From: Paenibacillus sp. FSL R5-0517
GTDB lineage: Bacteria > Bacillota > Bacilli > Paenibacillales > Paenibacillaceae
Direction: 5' to 3'
DNA length: 64,000 nucleotides
NCBI RefSeq assembly: GCF_037974355.1
Contig: NZ_CP150235.1
Coordinates: 2,418,001-2,482,000 of the forward strand
The notes beneath the pieces are model-generated. The model did no database searches and was not told the DNA's origin. It saw nothing but the letters and a program-made list of their open reading frames with translations. Below are positions 41,976 through 51,156 of this stretch, in pieces. The translations under genes were made by a program, and so were the position numbers. Position 1 is the stretch's first letter. Each line of letters opens with the position of its first letter.

Positions 41976-43106
41976 ATGGAAGAACGATGGATCTTGTTTG
42001 GTTTGCATGAGATGGAAGGGATCGGCAAGAAAACAATCTCGAAACTAGTTCATGGACAACATGAATTGTCCGATCTCTTGAATTATGAAGAAGGGGATTG
42101 GGCTACGGCTGGCTTGCGTAAAGATCAGGCTGCCCGTTTGGCTAGTCAATTTAACCAGAACTGGATTGAGTGTAGAAGAGAACACGTTTACAATCAGGGA
42201 ATAGAGGTTATTACTTATCTGGATCAGAATTATCCCATATTAATGAAGGAAACCGTTCAGCCTCCTTGGGTAATGTATGGTCGAGGAGATGTTAGTTTGT
42301 TACATACCCCTTCGATGGCAATGGTGGGAACTCGTATGCCGACTGTGTATGGGCGCAAAGTTGGTGAGAAGCTGGCAGAACAATTATGCAATGCAGGACT
42401 GACGATCGTAAGCGGACTTGCCCGTGGTATTGATAGCGCATGTCATGATGCAGTATTACGTGCTAAGGGCAAAACGATTGCAGTATTCGGAACAGGGATT
42501 GATAATATATACCCGCCTGAAAATACAAGCCTTGCCGAGCGAATTGCGGAGACGGGTCTGCTTTTGTCAGAATATCCACCAGGTACTAGAGCACGTCAGG
42601 GACTATTTCCGGAACGGAATCGCATCATAGCCGGACTGACCTTGGGAACATTGGTTGTTGAGGCTGACATTCGCAGTGGTTCACTTATCACAGCAGATGC
42701 TGCGCTTGAAGCAGGAAGGGATGTATTTGCAGTGCCTGGACCCATCACCTCACCGAAGAGTAGGGGAGCACATAATCTAATCCGTCAAGGGGCCAAATTG
42801 GTTACTTGTGCAGCAGATATATTGGAAGAGTATCGTTTGGGCTTGCCAAATGCAGATCAACTTCCTTACAATAGAGGACGTTCGACTGAAACAACGGAGC
42901 CTTCCGGGCAAGGGATATTCACTGAGGTTAAGGTCTCTCCCGATGAACAACGTGTGATTTATCTGTTGGAACAGGAGGAGCAATCCCTTGATCAATTGGT
43001 TGAACAGCTAGGTTGGGATTTTGGACATTTGCATTCAGTTCTGTTATCTTTAATCATAAAAAAGCAGATTAGCCAATTACCAGGCACTAAATATGCGAGG
43101 GTATGA
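41976..43106 (+). CDS. dprA: DNA processing protein DprA
   Basis: A 376-residue single-strand-DNA-binding protein that loads RecA during transformation. An N-terminal helical domain (1-80) precedes the Rossmann-like core with VGTRMPTVYGRK, TIVSGLARGIDSACH, LFPERNRIIAGL and SGSLITADAALEAGRDVFAVPG. A winged-helix C-terminal domain follows (about 320-376). It is placed before topA as in Bacillales. The ATG follows GGGAGG. Confidence 0.97.
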   Translation: MEERWILFGLHEMEGIGKKTISKLVHGQHELSDLLNYEEGDWATAGLRKDQAARLASQFNQNWIECRREHVYNQGIEVITYLDQNYPILMKETVQPPWVMYGRGDVSLLHTPSMAMVGTRMPTVYGRKVGEKLAEQLCNAGLTIVSGLARGIDSACHDAVLRAKGKTIAVFGTGIDNIYPPENTSLAERIAETGLLLSEYPPGTRARQGLFPERNRIIAGLTLGTLVVEADIRSGSLITADAALEAGRDVFAVPGPITSPKSRGAHNLIRQGAKLVTCAADILEEYRLGLPNADQLPYNRGRSTETTEPSGQGIFTEVKVSPDEQRVIYLLEQEEQSLDQLVEQLGWDFGHLHSVLLSLIIKKQISQLPGTKYARV

Positions 43107-43222
43107 TGATGCTGCAACCTAAGCAGCGTGTGGAAATATATAATTAGCTGAAGTTATTACCTATGCATAAGCATACAGAAACAGTTACATGACAGTTTCA
43201 TGACTGAGAGGAGGATGAACCT

Positions 43223-45322
43223 ATGGCGGATGCACTCGTAATCGTGGAGTCGCCCTCAAAGGCGAAGACGATAGGCAAATATTTAGGCAGCAAGTTCATC
43301 GTGAAAGCTTCGATGGGACATGTTCGCGATTTGCCAAAGAGTCAGATCGGCGTTGAGGTGGAGAATGATTTTAATCCGAAATATATTACGATCCGCGGCA
43401 AAGGTTCAATTTTGAAAGAACTGAAGGATGCACGAAAGAAAGTGAAAAAAGTGTATCTCGCAGCTGACCCGGATCGCGAAGGTGAAGCTATTGCATGGCA
43501 TTTGGCCCATGCTCTCGAATTGGACGATACGGCAGATTGCCGTGTAGTATTTAATGAAATTACTAAACAGGCTGTCAAGGATGCGTTCAAAACGCCGCGG
43601 AAAATCAATATGGATTTGGTGAACGCGCAGCAGGCAAGACGTATTCTGGATCGGCTTGTTGGATATAAAATTAGTCCATTGTTATGGAAAAAAGTTAAAA
43701 AAGGCTTATCTGCAGGCCGGGTTCAGTCCGTAGCTGTCAAAATCATTTTAGATCGTGAAAATGAAATTGATGATTTTGAACCGGAAGAATACTGGAGCAT
43801 TACCGCTAAACTGACAGCAGACGGCAATCCGTTTGAAGCTAAGTTTCATAAACTGAACGGGGCCAAAACAGAACTGGGTAGTGAAGCGGAAGTGCAAGCG
43901 ATCTTGAAACAGATCGAAGGTGCAGACTTTACGATCAAGGAAGTGAAAGAGAAAGAACGCAGCCGTAACCCTTCAGCTCCGTTTACGACGAGTTCTTTGC
44001 AACAGGAAGCAGCTCGTAAATTGAATTTCAGAGCTTCCAAGACGATGTCGGTCGCCCAACAACTATATGAAGGTGTAGACCTTGGAAAAGAAGGCACAGT
44101 AGGTCTCATCACGTATATGCGTACGGACTCCACACGAATTGCGGCATCTGCACAAGAAGAAGCCAAAGAATATATCGTTGGGAAGTACGGGGAGTCATTT
44201 GCGCCTGAGACACCACGGAATTATTCCAAAAAAGCTACTAATGCTCAAGATGCGCATGAAGCAATACGTCCAACTTCAATTTTGCGTGATCCCGATTCAA
44301 TCAAGTCATTCATGAGTCGCGATCAGTTCCGTCTGTATAAACTAGTTTGGGAACGTTTTGTGGCGAGCCAGATGTCTTCAGCCATTTTGGATACACTTTC
44401 TGTAGATATTGCTGCGGGAGACACGATTTTCCGTGCAGCAGGTTCGAAGGTGCGGTTCCAGGGCTTCATGAAGGTATATGTTGAAGGGAACGATGATGGT
44501 ACAACTGATGAAGATCGTCTGCTGCCTCCGCTGAAAAGTGGAGATGTGCTGGAGAAGCAGGAAATTGAGCCAAAACAGCATTTTACACAACCGCCACCCC
44601 GATATACGGAGGCAAGGTTGGTTAAAACGCTTGAGGAATTGGGTATAGGGCGTCCGAGTACATATGCGCCAACACTGGAGACCATTCAGAAGCGCGGATA
44701 TGTTGCGATAGAGGAAAAGAAATTCATGCCGACCGAGCTGGGTGAACTGGTCATTGAGCAGATGGAAGAGTTCTTCCCGGAAATTCTGAATGTTGAATTT
44801 ACCGCAAACATGGAAGGTGACCTTGACCATGTGGAAGAAGGTTCGGAGGATTGGGTTAAAGTACTCGCAGAATTCTACGAATCTTTTGAGAAACGGCTTG
44901 AGTTTGCGGAAGAAGAAATGAAAGAAATCGAGATTGAAGATGAAGTATCGGATGAGATCTGTGAGAAATGCGGCAAACCGCTCGTTTACAAGCTTGGACG
45001 ATTTGGCAAGTTTCTCGCGTGCTCTGGCTTCCCTGATTGTCGGAATACCAAACCGATTATTAAGGACATCGGTGTAACTTGTCCGAAATGTAAGGAAGGT
45101 CATGTTGTTGAGCGTCGTAGTAAAAAGGGACGTATTTTCTACGGATGTGACAAGTATCCTGAATGTGATTTTGTCTCATGGGACAGACCTTCAGCCAAAC
45201 CATGTCCAAGTTGTGGATCGTTAATGATTGAAAAGCGGAACAAAAAGGGAGCACGATTGCAGTGTACTTCATGTGATCATCAGGAGCCGGTGGATGAACC
45301 GGATGACGAATCAGCGGATTAG
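43223..45322 (+). CDS. topA: DNA topoisomerase I
   Basis: A 699-residue type IA topoisomerase that relaxes negative supercoils. It has a Toprim domain ([17 protein letters not shown], then DPDREGEA at 82-89), the catalytic Tyr298 in LITYMRTDS, and three C-terminal four-Cys zinc ribbons (CEKCG/CSGFPDC, CPKC/CDKYPEC, CPSCG/CTSC). Length and order are standard for Firmicutes. The ATG follows GAGGAGG. Confidence 0.98.
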   Translation: MADALVIVESPSKAKTIGKYLGSKFIVKASMGHVRDLPKSQIGVEVENDFNPKYITIRGKGSILKELKDARKKVKKVYLAADPDREGEAIAWHLAHALELDDTADCRVVFNEITKQAVKDAFKTPRKINMDLVNAQQARRILDRLVGYKISPLLWKKVKKGLSAGRVQSVAVKIILDRENEIDDFEPEEYWSITAKLTADGNPFEAKFHKLNGAKTELGSEAEVQAILKQIEGADFTIKEVKEKERSRNPSAPFTTSSLQQEAARKLNFRASKTMSVAQQLYEGVDLGKEGTVGLITYMRTDSTRIAASAQEEAKEYIVGKYGESFAPETPRNYSKKATNAQDAHEAIRPTSILRDPDSIKSFMSRDQFRLYKLVWERFVASQMSSAILDTLSVDIAAGDTIFRAAGSKVRFQGFMKVYVEGNDDGTTDEDRLLPPLKSGDVLEKQEIEPKQHFTQPPPRYTEARLVKTLEELGIGRPSTYAPTLETIQKRGYVAIEEKKFMPTELGELVIEQMEEFFPEILNVEFTANMEGDLDHVEEGSEDWVKVLAEFYESFEKRLEFAEEEMKEIEIEDEVSDEICEKCGKPLVYKLGRFGKFLACSGFPDCRNTKPIIKDIGVTCPKCKEGHVVERRSKKGRIFYGCDKYPECDFVSWDRPSAKPCPSCGSLMIEKRNKKGARLQCTSCDHQEPVDEPDDESAD

Positions 45323-45378
45323 CATATATGTGAATCAAATCAATTATAGTGAAATATGAAATTGCTTTATGGGGGTAA

Positions 45379-46722
45379 ATGATTTTGACGAATGAACAAC
45401 AAGTAACCGTTATTGGTGCCGGGCTGGCAGGAACAGAAGCGGCCTGGCAGATTGCAAGTCGCGGCGTACGCGTAAAATTATACGAGATGAGACCTGTGGT
45501 GAAAACGCCAGCTCATCATACGGATAAATTTGCAGAACTGGTATGCAGCAATTCGCTGCGTGCGAATGGATTGACCAATGCAGTGGGTGTGTTAAAAGAA
45601 GAAATGAGAATGCTCAATTCTCTCGTATTGTCAGCAGCAGACAAACATGCGGTTCCCGCAGGTGGAGCACTTGCTGTGGACCGGGATGGATTTTCAGGCG
45701 AGATTACATCCACATTGCACCAGCATCCGCTCATTGAAGTGGTAAATGAGGAATTAACTTCTCTGCCGGAAGATGGCATCGTTGTTGTTGCAACGGGGCC
45801 GCTGACTTCACCTGCATTGTCTGAGCAAATTAAGGCACTAATGGGGGAAGAGTATTTCTACTTCTATGACGCAGCTGCACCGATCATTGAAAAAGATTCA
45901 ATTGATATGAACAAGGTGTATCTGGCTTCCCGTTATGATAAGGGTGAAGCAGCATATCTGAACTGTCCAATGACAGAAGAAGAGTTTGATGTCTTCTATG
46001 AAGCTCTCATTACTGCTGAAGTCGCTCAATTAAAAGAGTTTGAGAAAGAAATCTACTTTGAAGGCTGTATGCCAATCGAAGTGATGATGAAACGCGGAAA
46101 ACAGACGGCTCTGTTTGGTCCAATGAAACCGGTAGGTCTGGTTAACCCGCATACAGGAGAGTTACCACATGCGGTTGTTCAGCTTAGACAGGACAATGCA
46201 GCTGGAACCCTGTATAACCTGGTGGGCTTCCAGACGCATCTGAAATGGGGAGAACAAAAACGTGTCTTCTCGCTTATTCCGGGACTTGAAAATGCAGAGT
46301 TTGTCCGTTATGGTGTAATGCACCGTAATACATTTATTAATTCTCCTAAACTTCTTCTTCCGACATACCAGTTTAAAGAGCGTCCAAACCTGTTCTTTGC
46401 AGGTCAGATGACCGGTGTAGAAGGATATGTGGAATCTGCTGCATCAGGGCTTATTGCCGGTATGAACGCAGCCAAAGCAGCGCTTGGGCAGGAACTGGTG
46501 GTACTGCCGGTAGAAACAACACTTGGCAGTATGGCTCAGTATATTACAACTGCTGACTTCAAGCACTTCCAACCCATGAATGCAAACTTTGGTTTATTGC
46601 CGAAGCTTGAAACGAAAATCCGTAACAAAAAGGAAAAAAATGAAGCTCTTGCACAGCGTGCACTGGATGGTATCACTAGTTTTGCTGCGGCAGAAGGTCT
46701 AACTGTTCCGGAACGCGTATAA
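45379..46722 (+). CDS. trmFO: Folate-dependent tRNA (uracil54-C5)-methyltransferase
   Basis: A 447-residue FAD protein that makes m5U54 in tRNA using methylene-tetrahydrofolate. The FAD site [14 protein letters not shown] is near the N-terminus, followed by [16 protein letters not shown] and the C-terminal [16 protein letters not shown]. The ATG at 45379 is only three bases from GGGGG, so TTG at 45385 (nine bases) may be the true start. In B. subtilis trmFO is followed by codV (xerC-like), absent here. Confidence 0.97.
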   Translation: MILTNEQQVTVIGAGLAGTEAAWQIASRGVRVKLYEMRPVVKTPAHHTDKFAELVCSNSLRANGLTNAVGVLKEEMRMLNSLVLSAADKHAVPAGGALAVDRDGFSGEITSTLHQHPLIEVVNEELTSLPEDGIVVVATGPLTSPALSEQIKALMGEEYFYFYDAAAPIIEKDSIDMNKVYLASRYDKGEAAYLNCPMTEEEFDVFYEALITAEVAQLKEFEKEIYFEGCMPIEVMMKRGKQTALFGPMKPVGLVNPHTGELPHAVVQLRQDNAAGTLYNLVGFQTHLKWGEQKRVFSLIPGLENAEFVRYGVMHRNTFINSPKLLLPTYQFKERPNLFFAGQMTGVEGYVESAASGLIAGMNAAKAALGQELVVLPVETTLGSMAQYITTADFKHFQPMNANFGLLPKLETKIRNKKEKNEALAQRALDGITSFAAAEGLTVPERV

Positions 46723-46748
46723 ATTATTCGTGGGAGGAGGCTGATATC

Positions 46749-47291
46749 GTGGATATGTCATTTCATGCTACAACGATCTGTGCTGTTCGTCATAATGGTA
46801 AGGCAGCAATCGCCGGAGATGGTCAGGTGACCATGGGCCAAAGTGTTGTGATGAAAAATACAGCCAAGAAGGTAAGACGTTTGTACCGCGGACAGGTTGT
46901 TGCTGGCTTTGCTGGTTCTGTGGCTGATGCGATCACCTTGTTTGAGAAATTCGAAGGTAAGCTGGAGGAGCATCATGGTAACTTGCAGCGAGCTGCTGTG
47001 GAGCTTGCCAAGGATTGGCGTCAGGATCGGATCTTGCGTAAGCTTGAGGCATTGTTGATTGTCATGGACAAATCAGGCATGTTGCTCATTTCAGGCGGTG
47101 GAGAGATTATTGAACCGGATGATGACGTTATTGCGATCGGATCAGGTGGGAATTTTGCATTATCTGCAGCACGAGCGTTGAAACGTCACGCTGTAAACCT
47201 GGAAGCGAAAGACATTGCGCGTGAATCGCTTCAGATTGCCTCGGAGCTATGTGTATATACCAACAGTAATATTATTGTAGAAGAGCTATAA
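46749..47291 (+). CDS. hslV: ATP-dependent protease subunit HslV (ClpQ)
   Basis: A 180-residue proteasome-like peptidase with [26 protein letters not shown]. It forms a complex with HslU. GTG at 46749 has the best Shine-Dalgarno spacing (GGAGGAGG at eight bases). An in-frame ATG two codons later (46755) would give MSF, and so an N-terminal Ser after Met removal, like B. subtilis CodW. The start choice therefore decides the nucleophile. A large hairpin separates it from hslU. Confidence 0.96.
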   Translation: MDMSFHATTICAVRHNGKAAIAGDGQVTMGQSVVMKNTAKKVRRLYRGQVVAGFAGSVADAITLFEKFEGKLEEHHGNLQRAAVELAKDWRQDRILRKLEALLIVMDKSGMLLISGGGEIIEPDDDVIAIGSGGNFALSAARALKRHAVNLEAKDIARESLQIASELCVYTNSNIIVEEL

Positions 47292-47293
47292 GC

Positions 47294-47359
47294 CAAAGAA
47301 ATCTCCCGTAGTGGAGCATGATTACGTAATCTGCTCCAGGACGTCTAGGGGATTCTTTG
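47294..47359 (+). repeat. Large hairpin between hslV and hslU
   Basis: A 66-base near-palindrome: outer CAAAGAA/TTCTTTG, and inner TGGAGCA-t-GATTAC/GTAATCTGCTCCA with one bulged T. No T-run follows directly (GTCCTTGTT), so it is more likely an RNA processing or stability element than a full terminator. Confidence 0.7.
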
Positions 47360-47407
47360 TCCTTGTTAGGTAAAATTAATTCAACATACTGGTAGGAGGG
47401 AAGCAAT

Positions 47408-48808
47408 ATGAATACTCAAGCGCTAACACCGAGACAGATTGTTGCAGAGCTTGACAAGTATATTGTAGGTCAAAAGAAAGCTAAAAAATCGGTAGCTGTA
47501 GCCCTTCGTAATCGTTATCGGCGGAGCCTTTTGCCTGAGCATACTCAGGACGATATTGTACCTAAAAATATCCTGATGATTGGACCTACCGGTGTGGGTA
47601 AAACGGAAATCGCCCGTCGCCTCGCTAAACTGGTAGGTGCACCATTTGTCAAAGTGGAAGCAACCAAGTTCACGGAAGTAGGTTACGTTGGTCGTGACGT
47701 TGAATCCATGGTGCGTGATCTAATTGAGACATCCCTGCGCATGGTGAAACTGGAGCGGACTGAAAAAGTGAAGGACAAAGCTGAAGAAGCTGCCAATGAA
47801 CGAATTGTACATATTTTGGCTCCCTCACAGTCCAAGTCCAAGAATCAGCGTAATCCTTTTGAGATGATCTTTGGTAATAATGGGAACAACGCTCAGGAAC
47901 AGGATGATCCAGCACCCGATACTGGGATTGCGGAGCGTCGGCGTAAGATCAAGTTTGATCTGTTATCTGGCAAGTTGGAGGATGACATCATTGAAATTGA
48001 TGTCGAAGACACTGCACCTAACATGATGGACATGTTTGCTGGTCAAGGTAACGATCAGATGGGCATGAACATGCAGGAAATGTTTGGTAGTTTGTTGCCT
48101 CGTCGTACAAAAAAACGTAAGCTCGCTATTAAAGAAGCACGCAAAGTGTTGACCCAGGAAGAAGCAGGGAAATTGATTGACATGGACGATGTTATCCAGG
48201 AATCCATTCGCCGGGCCGAGCAGACAGGTATCATATTCATTGATGAAATTGACAAGGTTGCCAGTCAAGGACGCGGTAGCGGGCCTGATGTATCCCGGGA
48301 GGGGGTTCAACGGGACATTCTGCCTATTGTGGAAGGTTCTACGGTGATGACGAAATATGGCCCTGTTAAAACGGACTATATTCTGTTTATGGCAGCTGGC
48401 GCATTCCATGTGGCCAAACCCTCTGATCTGATTCCCGAGCTTCAGGGACGCTTCCCGATTCGTGTAGAATTGAGCAGTCTTACATTGGAGGAGTTTGTAT
48501 CCATTCTGACTGAGCCTCAAAATGCACTGACCAAGCAGTATGTTGATCTGCTGCGCACCGAAAATATTGAGATTGAATTCTCGGATGAAGCGATTCGCGA
48601 GATTGCCAAATTGGCTGAATCCGTGAATCAAAATACAGAAAATATAGGTGCTCGTCGATTGCATACGATTCTTGAAAAGCTTTTGGAGGATCTGTCCTTT
48701 GAGGCACCCGAGCTTACACTGGAACGTATGGTGATCACTCCAGAGTATGTCCGGGAGAAATTGAATGATATTGCGCTTGATCGTGATTTAAGTCAGTATA
48801 TCCTGTGA
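47408..48808 (+). CDS. hslU: ATP-dependent protease ATPase subunit HslU (ClpY)
   Basis: A 466-residue AAA+ unfoldase. Walker A is GPTGVGKTE, the pore motif is GYVGRDVES, and Walker B is IIFIDEIDK. The I domain lies between them (about 110-240), and the C-terminal [11 protein letters not shown] tail activates HslV. The ATG follows GTAGGAGGG. In B. subtilis the next gene is codY; here it is not. Confidence 0.97.
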   Translation: MNTQALTPRQIVAELDKYIVGQKKAKKSVAVALRNRYRRSLLPEHTQDDIVPKNILMIGPTGVGKTEIARRLAKLVGAPFVKVEATKFTEVGYVGRDVESMVRDLIETSLRMVKLERTEKVKDKAEEAANERIVHILAPSQSKSKNQRNPFEMIFGNNGNNAQEQDDPAPDTGIAERRRKIKFDLLSGKLEDDIIEIDVEDTAPNMMDMFAGQGNDQMGMNMQEMFGSLLPRRTKKRKLAIKEARKVLTQEEAGKLIDMDDVIQESIRRAEQTGIIFIDEIDKVASQGRGSGPDVSREGVQRDILPIVEGSTVMTKYGPVKTDYILFMAAGAFHVAKPSDLIPELQGRFPIRVELSSLTLEEFVSILTEPQNALTKQYVDLLRTENIEIEFSDEAIREIAKLAESVNQNTENIGARRLHTILEKLLEDLSFEAPELTLERMVITPEYVREKLNDIALDRDLSQYIL

Positions 48809-48961
48809 CAAGGGTTTAACAATGAAATGTTAAAATGATGCTATATATGAACGGTATGCACGAGAGTAGAGTACATTTGCGAGATCGACAAAGGGTAGCA
48901 ATCCTTTTACGAATCACAAGAGTCTCTTACTGTATGCATATCGTTTATTTTTATTTCCATC

Positions 48962-48989
48962 TAAAGGATTTGAGTGTTACAACCGATAA
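48962..48989 (+). promoter_or_regulatory. Sigma-D-like promoter
   Basis: TAAA (48962-48965), a 16-base spacer, and ACCGATAA (48982-48989), compared with the flagellar sigma-D pattern TAAA-N15-GCCGATAT. Spacing is one base long and two -10 positions differ. It lies 12 bases before the small ORF at 49001. Confidence 0.45.
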
Positions 48990-49000
48990 AAGAGGTGGGG

Positions 49001-49171
49001 TTGTTAACGGATCGACAAAACCTAGGACTTGTGCCGCATGTATACGGAATTAAAACCTATCGGAGTGGTCGTTATTCGTCGTATCTGTATCCAATGATTA
49101 CCATTAAAAGAATTCTACTTATTCCAAGTCTGGTTATCGGTTTAGTCGATAGATTGGTAAATGTTGCGTAA
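49001..49171 (+). CDS. Hypothetical small protein downstream of sigma-D-like promoter
   Basis: A 56-codon frame starting TTG at 49001 directly after AGAGGTGGGG. The product is basic and Tyr-rich in the middle (YGIKTYRSGRYSSYLYP) and hydrophobic at the end (RILLIPSLVIGLVDRLV), possibly a membrane or amphipathic helix. I recognise no family. With the leading TTG too close to the ribosome binding site, it is a tentative call. Confidence 0.3.
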   Translation: MLTDRQNLGLVPHVYGIKTYRSGRYSSYLYPMITIKRILLIPSLVIGLVDRLVNVA

Positions 49172-49573
49172 ATGCGCAAAATGATGAATTATAGAAAACT
49201 GTGAAGTTACAATTTATTTTCTTGAGATTAAAATATATAGACTCTGCTTAATTGTTAAGAAAGTGTTGTGTGGGAAAGTCGAGTTTTCTTAATTGTTGAA
49301 ACATAACTTGTCAATTGATTAAGATACAGCTTTATATGCATACCTATGATAATGCACGTAAACCCTTAGTATAACGGCAAAAAATTCTAACATTAACAAC
49401 GATGAAATATTCGGAAATATACATAATAACGAGCGCTATACGCTCTTGTAGGGACTTGAAAGTATTTTTTTATTTTAAGAATGTTTAAGGACAATAAGGA
49501 AGAGTATTAACAGACTTTTGTTTTGGGACTGAACATTTACGAAAAAATTCATAATTTGCAGAAAATACACAAA

Positions 49574-49607
49574 AAGCCCTGTCTTTCAGAAAAGATAGGG
49601 CTTTTTT
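49574..49607 (+). terminator. Terminator in the hslU-flgB gap
   Basis: AAGCCCTGTCTTT/AAAGATAGGGCTT 13-bp stem (49574-49586, 49591-49603) with a T-run on the plus strand and an A-run upstream, so it may work both ways. It would end transcripts from the gap before the flagellar operon. Confidence 0.88.
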
Positions 49608-49785
49608 CTTATTGTAATAAATCCCAAACTCGAAGAAACTTATGTTATACGACAACATCAGAGTTAATTCTACTTAAGTCCTAGAAAACCGTGTAAAGAC
49701 GAATGTTTTTGTCGAAAAAACATAAGAATTTTCAAGGGGAAATATTCAATGTTTTTCCATAACTTCTAAAGAGAGGAGGGGGATT

Positions 49786-50193
49786 GTGAATCTTTTAAAT
49801 GATATCAGCTTTAAAAGATTGCAGGGTGCACTCGATGCGTCCAATATCAGACAACGAACGATTGCTGACAACATCGCGAATGCCGATACCCCGTATTTCA
49901 AGCGCTCAGACGTTTCTTTTGAAGAAATGTTGCAAGGGCAAATGAATGGAGATATGCCTGTTCTTAAAGGTAAAGTCACTGATGCAAGGCATTTTGTCAT
50001 AGGTCCTTCCTCTTCCGTACCAACGCCAGTAGTTAATATGGACCAGTCAACATCCATGAATAACAACCAGAATAATGTCGATATCGACAGAGAAATGAGT
50101 CTTCTGGCGGAGAATCAGTTGCGTTATAACGCTTATATTCAGCAAGTGAGCGAACAAATTAAAATGATGCGTGTTGGCGTGGAAGGGAGATAA
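49786..50193 (+). CDS. flgB: Flagellar basal-body rod protein FlgB
   Basis: A 135-residue proximal rod protein with the rod signature TIADNIANADTPYFKRSDVSFE near the N-terminus (asparagine-rich ANNxAN-type) and helical termini. The GTG start follows GAGGAGGGGG. It is the first gene of the fla/che operon. Confidence 0.97.
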   Translation: MNLLNDISFKRLQGALDASNIRQRTIADNIANADTPYFKRSDVSFEEMLQGQMNGDMPVLKGKVTDARHFVIGPSSSVPTPVVNMDQSTSMNNNQNNVDIDREMSLLAENQLRYNAYIQQVSEQIKMMRVGVEGR

Positions 50194-50199
50194 CCTAAA

Positions 50200-50649
50200 T
50201 TGAACATTAGTAATAGCTTTAGTATTAGCAGCTCAGCATTGACGGCCCAACGGTTGCGAATGGACGTTATATCTTCTAACATTGCCAACGCAGAGACGAC
50301 GCGCGCGAGCGTATCCAATGGTGAAGCGGTTCCTTACAAACGCAAAATGGTCGTACTTGAGCCGAATAAAACGTCATTCGGTACGATGCTGCAAAATCAG
50401 ATGAGAGGTAGCGGCTCAGGAGATGGTGTTAGAGTAACCGAGATTCGTGAGGATCAGTCACCATTGAAGCCTGTGTATGACCCTACTCATCCAGATGCCA
50501 ACGCTGAAGGATATGTATTTATGCCTAATGTGGATATTGCAAAAGAAATGGTCGACATGATCTCTGCTTCGCGTTCCTATGAAGCAAACGTGACAGCACT
50601 GAACTCAACCAAAGCGATGATCTCCAAAGCTTTGGAGATTGGAAGATAA
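50200..50649 (+). CDS. flgC: Flagellar basal-body rod protein FlgC
   Basis: A 149-residue rod protein with SSNIANAETTRAS near the N-terminus and the C-terminal SASRSYEANVTALNSTKAMISKALEIGR. It starts with TTG six bases after the flgB stop, with a GGAAGGGAG site. Confidence 0.97.
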   Translation: MNISNSFSISSSALTAQRLRMDVISSNIANAETTRASVSNGEAVPYKRKMVVLEPNKTSFGTMLQNQMRGSGSGDGVRVTEIREDQSPLKPVYDPTHPDANAEGYVFMPNVDIAKEMVDMISASRSYEANVTALNSTKAMISKALEIGR

Positions 50650-50707
50650 TTTACTTCGAAATAAAAATAAGAAAGATACAAACCAGGGATGAAGGGGAGG
50701 GACATTA

Positions 50708-51019
50708 ATGATTCAGAACAACATGTTTAGCACACAAGGTATACAACCGCTACAGATGAAGAATGCAACCGAAAGTAAGCCTTCTACACCAGCCGAAACC
50801 ATTCAGAGCTTCGGTACATACTTACAGAATGCATTAGGGTCCGTCGCCGCACAAGAGACTCAATCGCATGAAATGTCGAATCAATTTTTGGTCGGCAAAG
50901 CGAATGTGGATCAGGTGATGATTGCTTCAGAGCAGGCCTTGTTAAGTCTACAACTCACAACTCAAGTCCGAAACAAAGTGGTCGAAGCATACCAGGAAGT
51001 TATGCGAACGCAATTATAA
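50708..51019 (+). CDS. fliE: Flagellar hook-basal body protein FliE
   Basis: A 103-residue MS-ring/rod junction protein. The C-terminal half (MSNQFLVGKANVDQVMIASEQALLSLQLTTQVRNK, noted here as the FliE block) matches the family. The ATG follows AGGGGAGGG. Confidence 0.96.
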   Translation: MIQNNMFSTQGIQPLQMKNATESKPSTPAETIQSFGTYLQNALGSVAAQETQSHEMSNQFLVGKANVDQVMIASEQALLSLQLTTQVRNKVVEAYQEVMRTQL

Positions 51020-51064
51020 GATAACCTACTTGCGCTTCGATAATAGCGCTGATCATTACAACAA

Positions 51065-51117
51065 AGCAGCTGCGATGCTGCTCCTGATCCTCAACCTGTG
51101 GAACGGCTAAGGTTGAG
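51065..51117 (+). repeat. Two hairpins between fliE and fliF
   Basis: AGCAGC/GCTGCT (51065-51082) and CTCAACCT/AGGTTGAG (51090-51117) in the 137-base gap. No T-runs follow. They may shape mRNA stability within the operon. Confidence 0.55.
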
Positions 51118-51156
51118 TAAGGACAGACTAAGCAAAGTTTCGGATGGGGTGACAGA

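Larger units (their letters stand above)
48809..49785. other. 977-base AT-rich gap between hslU and flgB
   Basis: No conserved gene is seen. Contents: a palindrome TTTAACA-N6-TGTTAAA right after hslU (about 48816-48835), a sigma-D-like promoter (48962-48989), a small ORF (49001-49171), a direct repeat CTTAATTGTT near 49249 and 49289, a GAGCG/CGCTC hairpin near 49432, and a terminator (49574-49607). I looked for a GEMM-type c-di-GMP riboswitch and did not see one. Confidence 0.6.

Noticed and set aside
48835..49053. 72-codon frame right after hslU
   Set aside because: No ribosome binding site, Cys/Arg-rich random-looking sequence, and it overlaps the sigma-D-like promoter and the alternative small ORF.
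49681..49725. Sigma-D promoter directly before flgB (TAAA then GTCGAAAA)
   Set aside because: Only five of eight -10 positions match and the spacer is 13 bases, so it is weaker than expected for a real site.
48809..49785. c-di-GMP (GEMM) riboswitch or other known riboswitch before flgB
   Set aside because: I searched by eye for the conserved GEMM core and for other common riboswitch boxes and found none; only a terminator and small hairpins are present.
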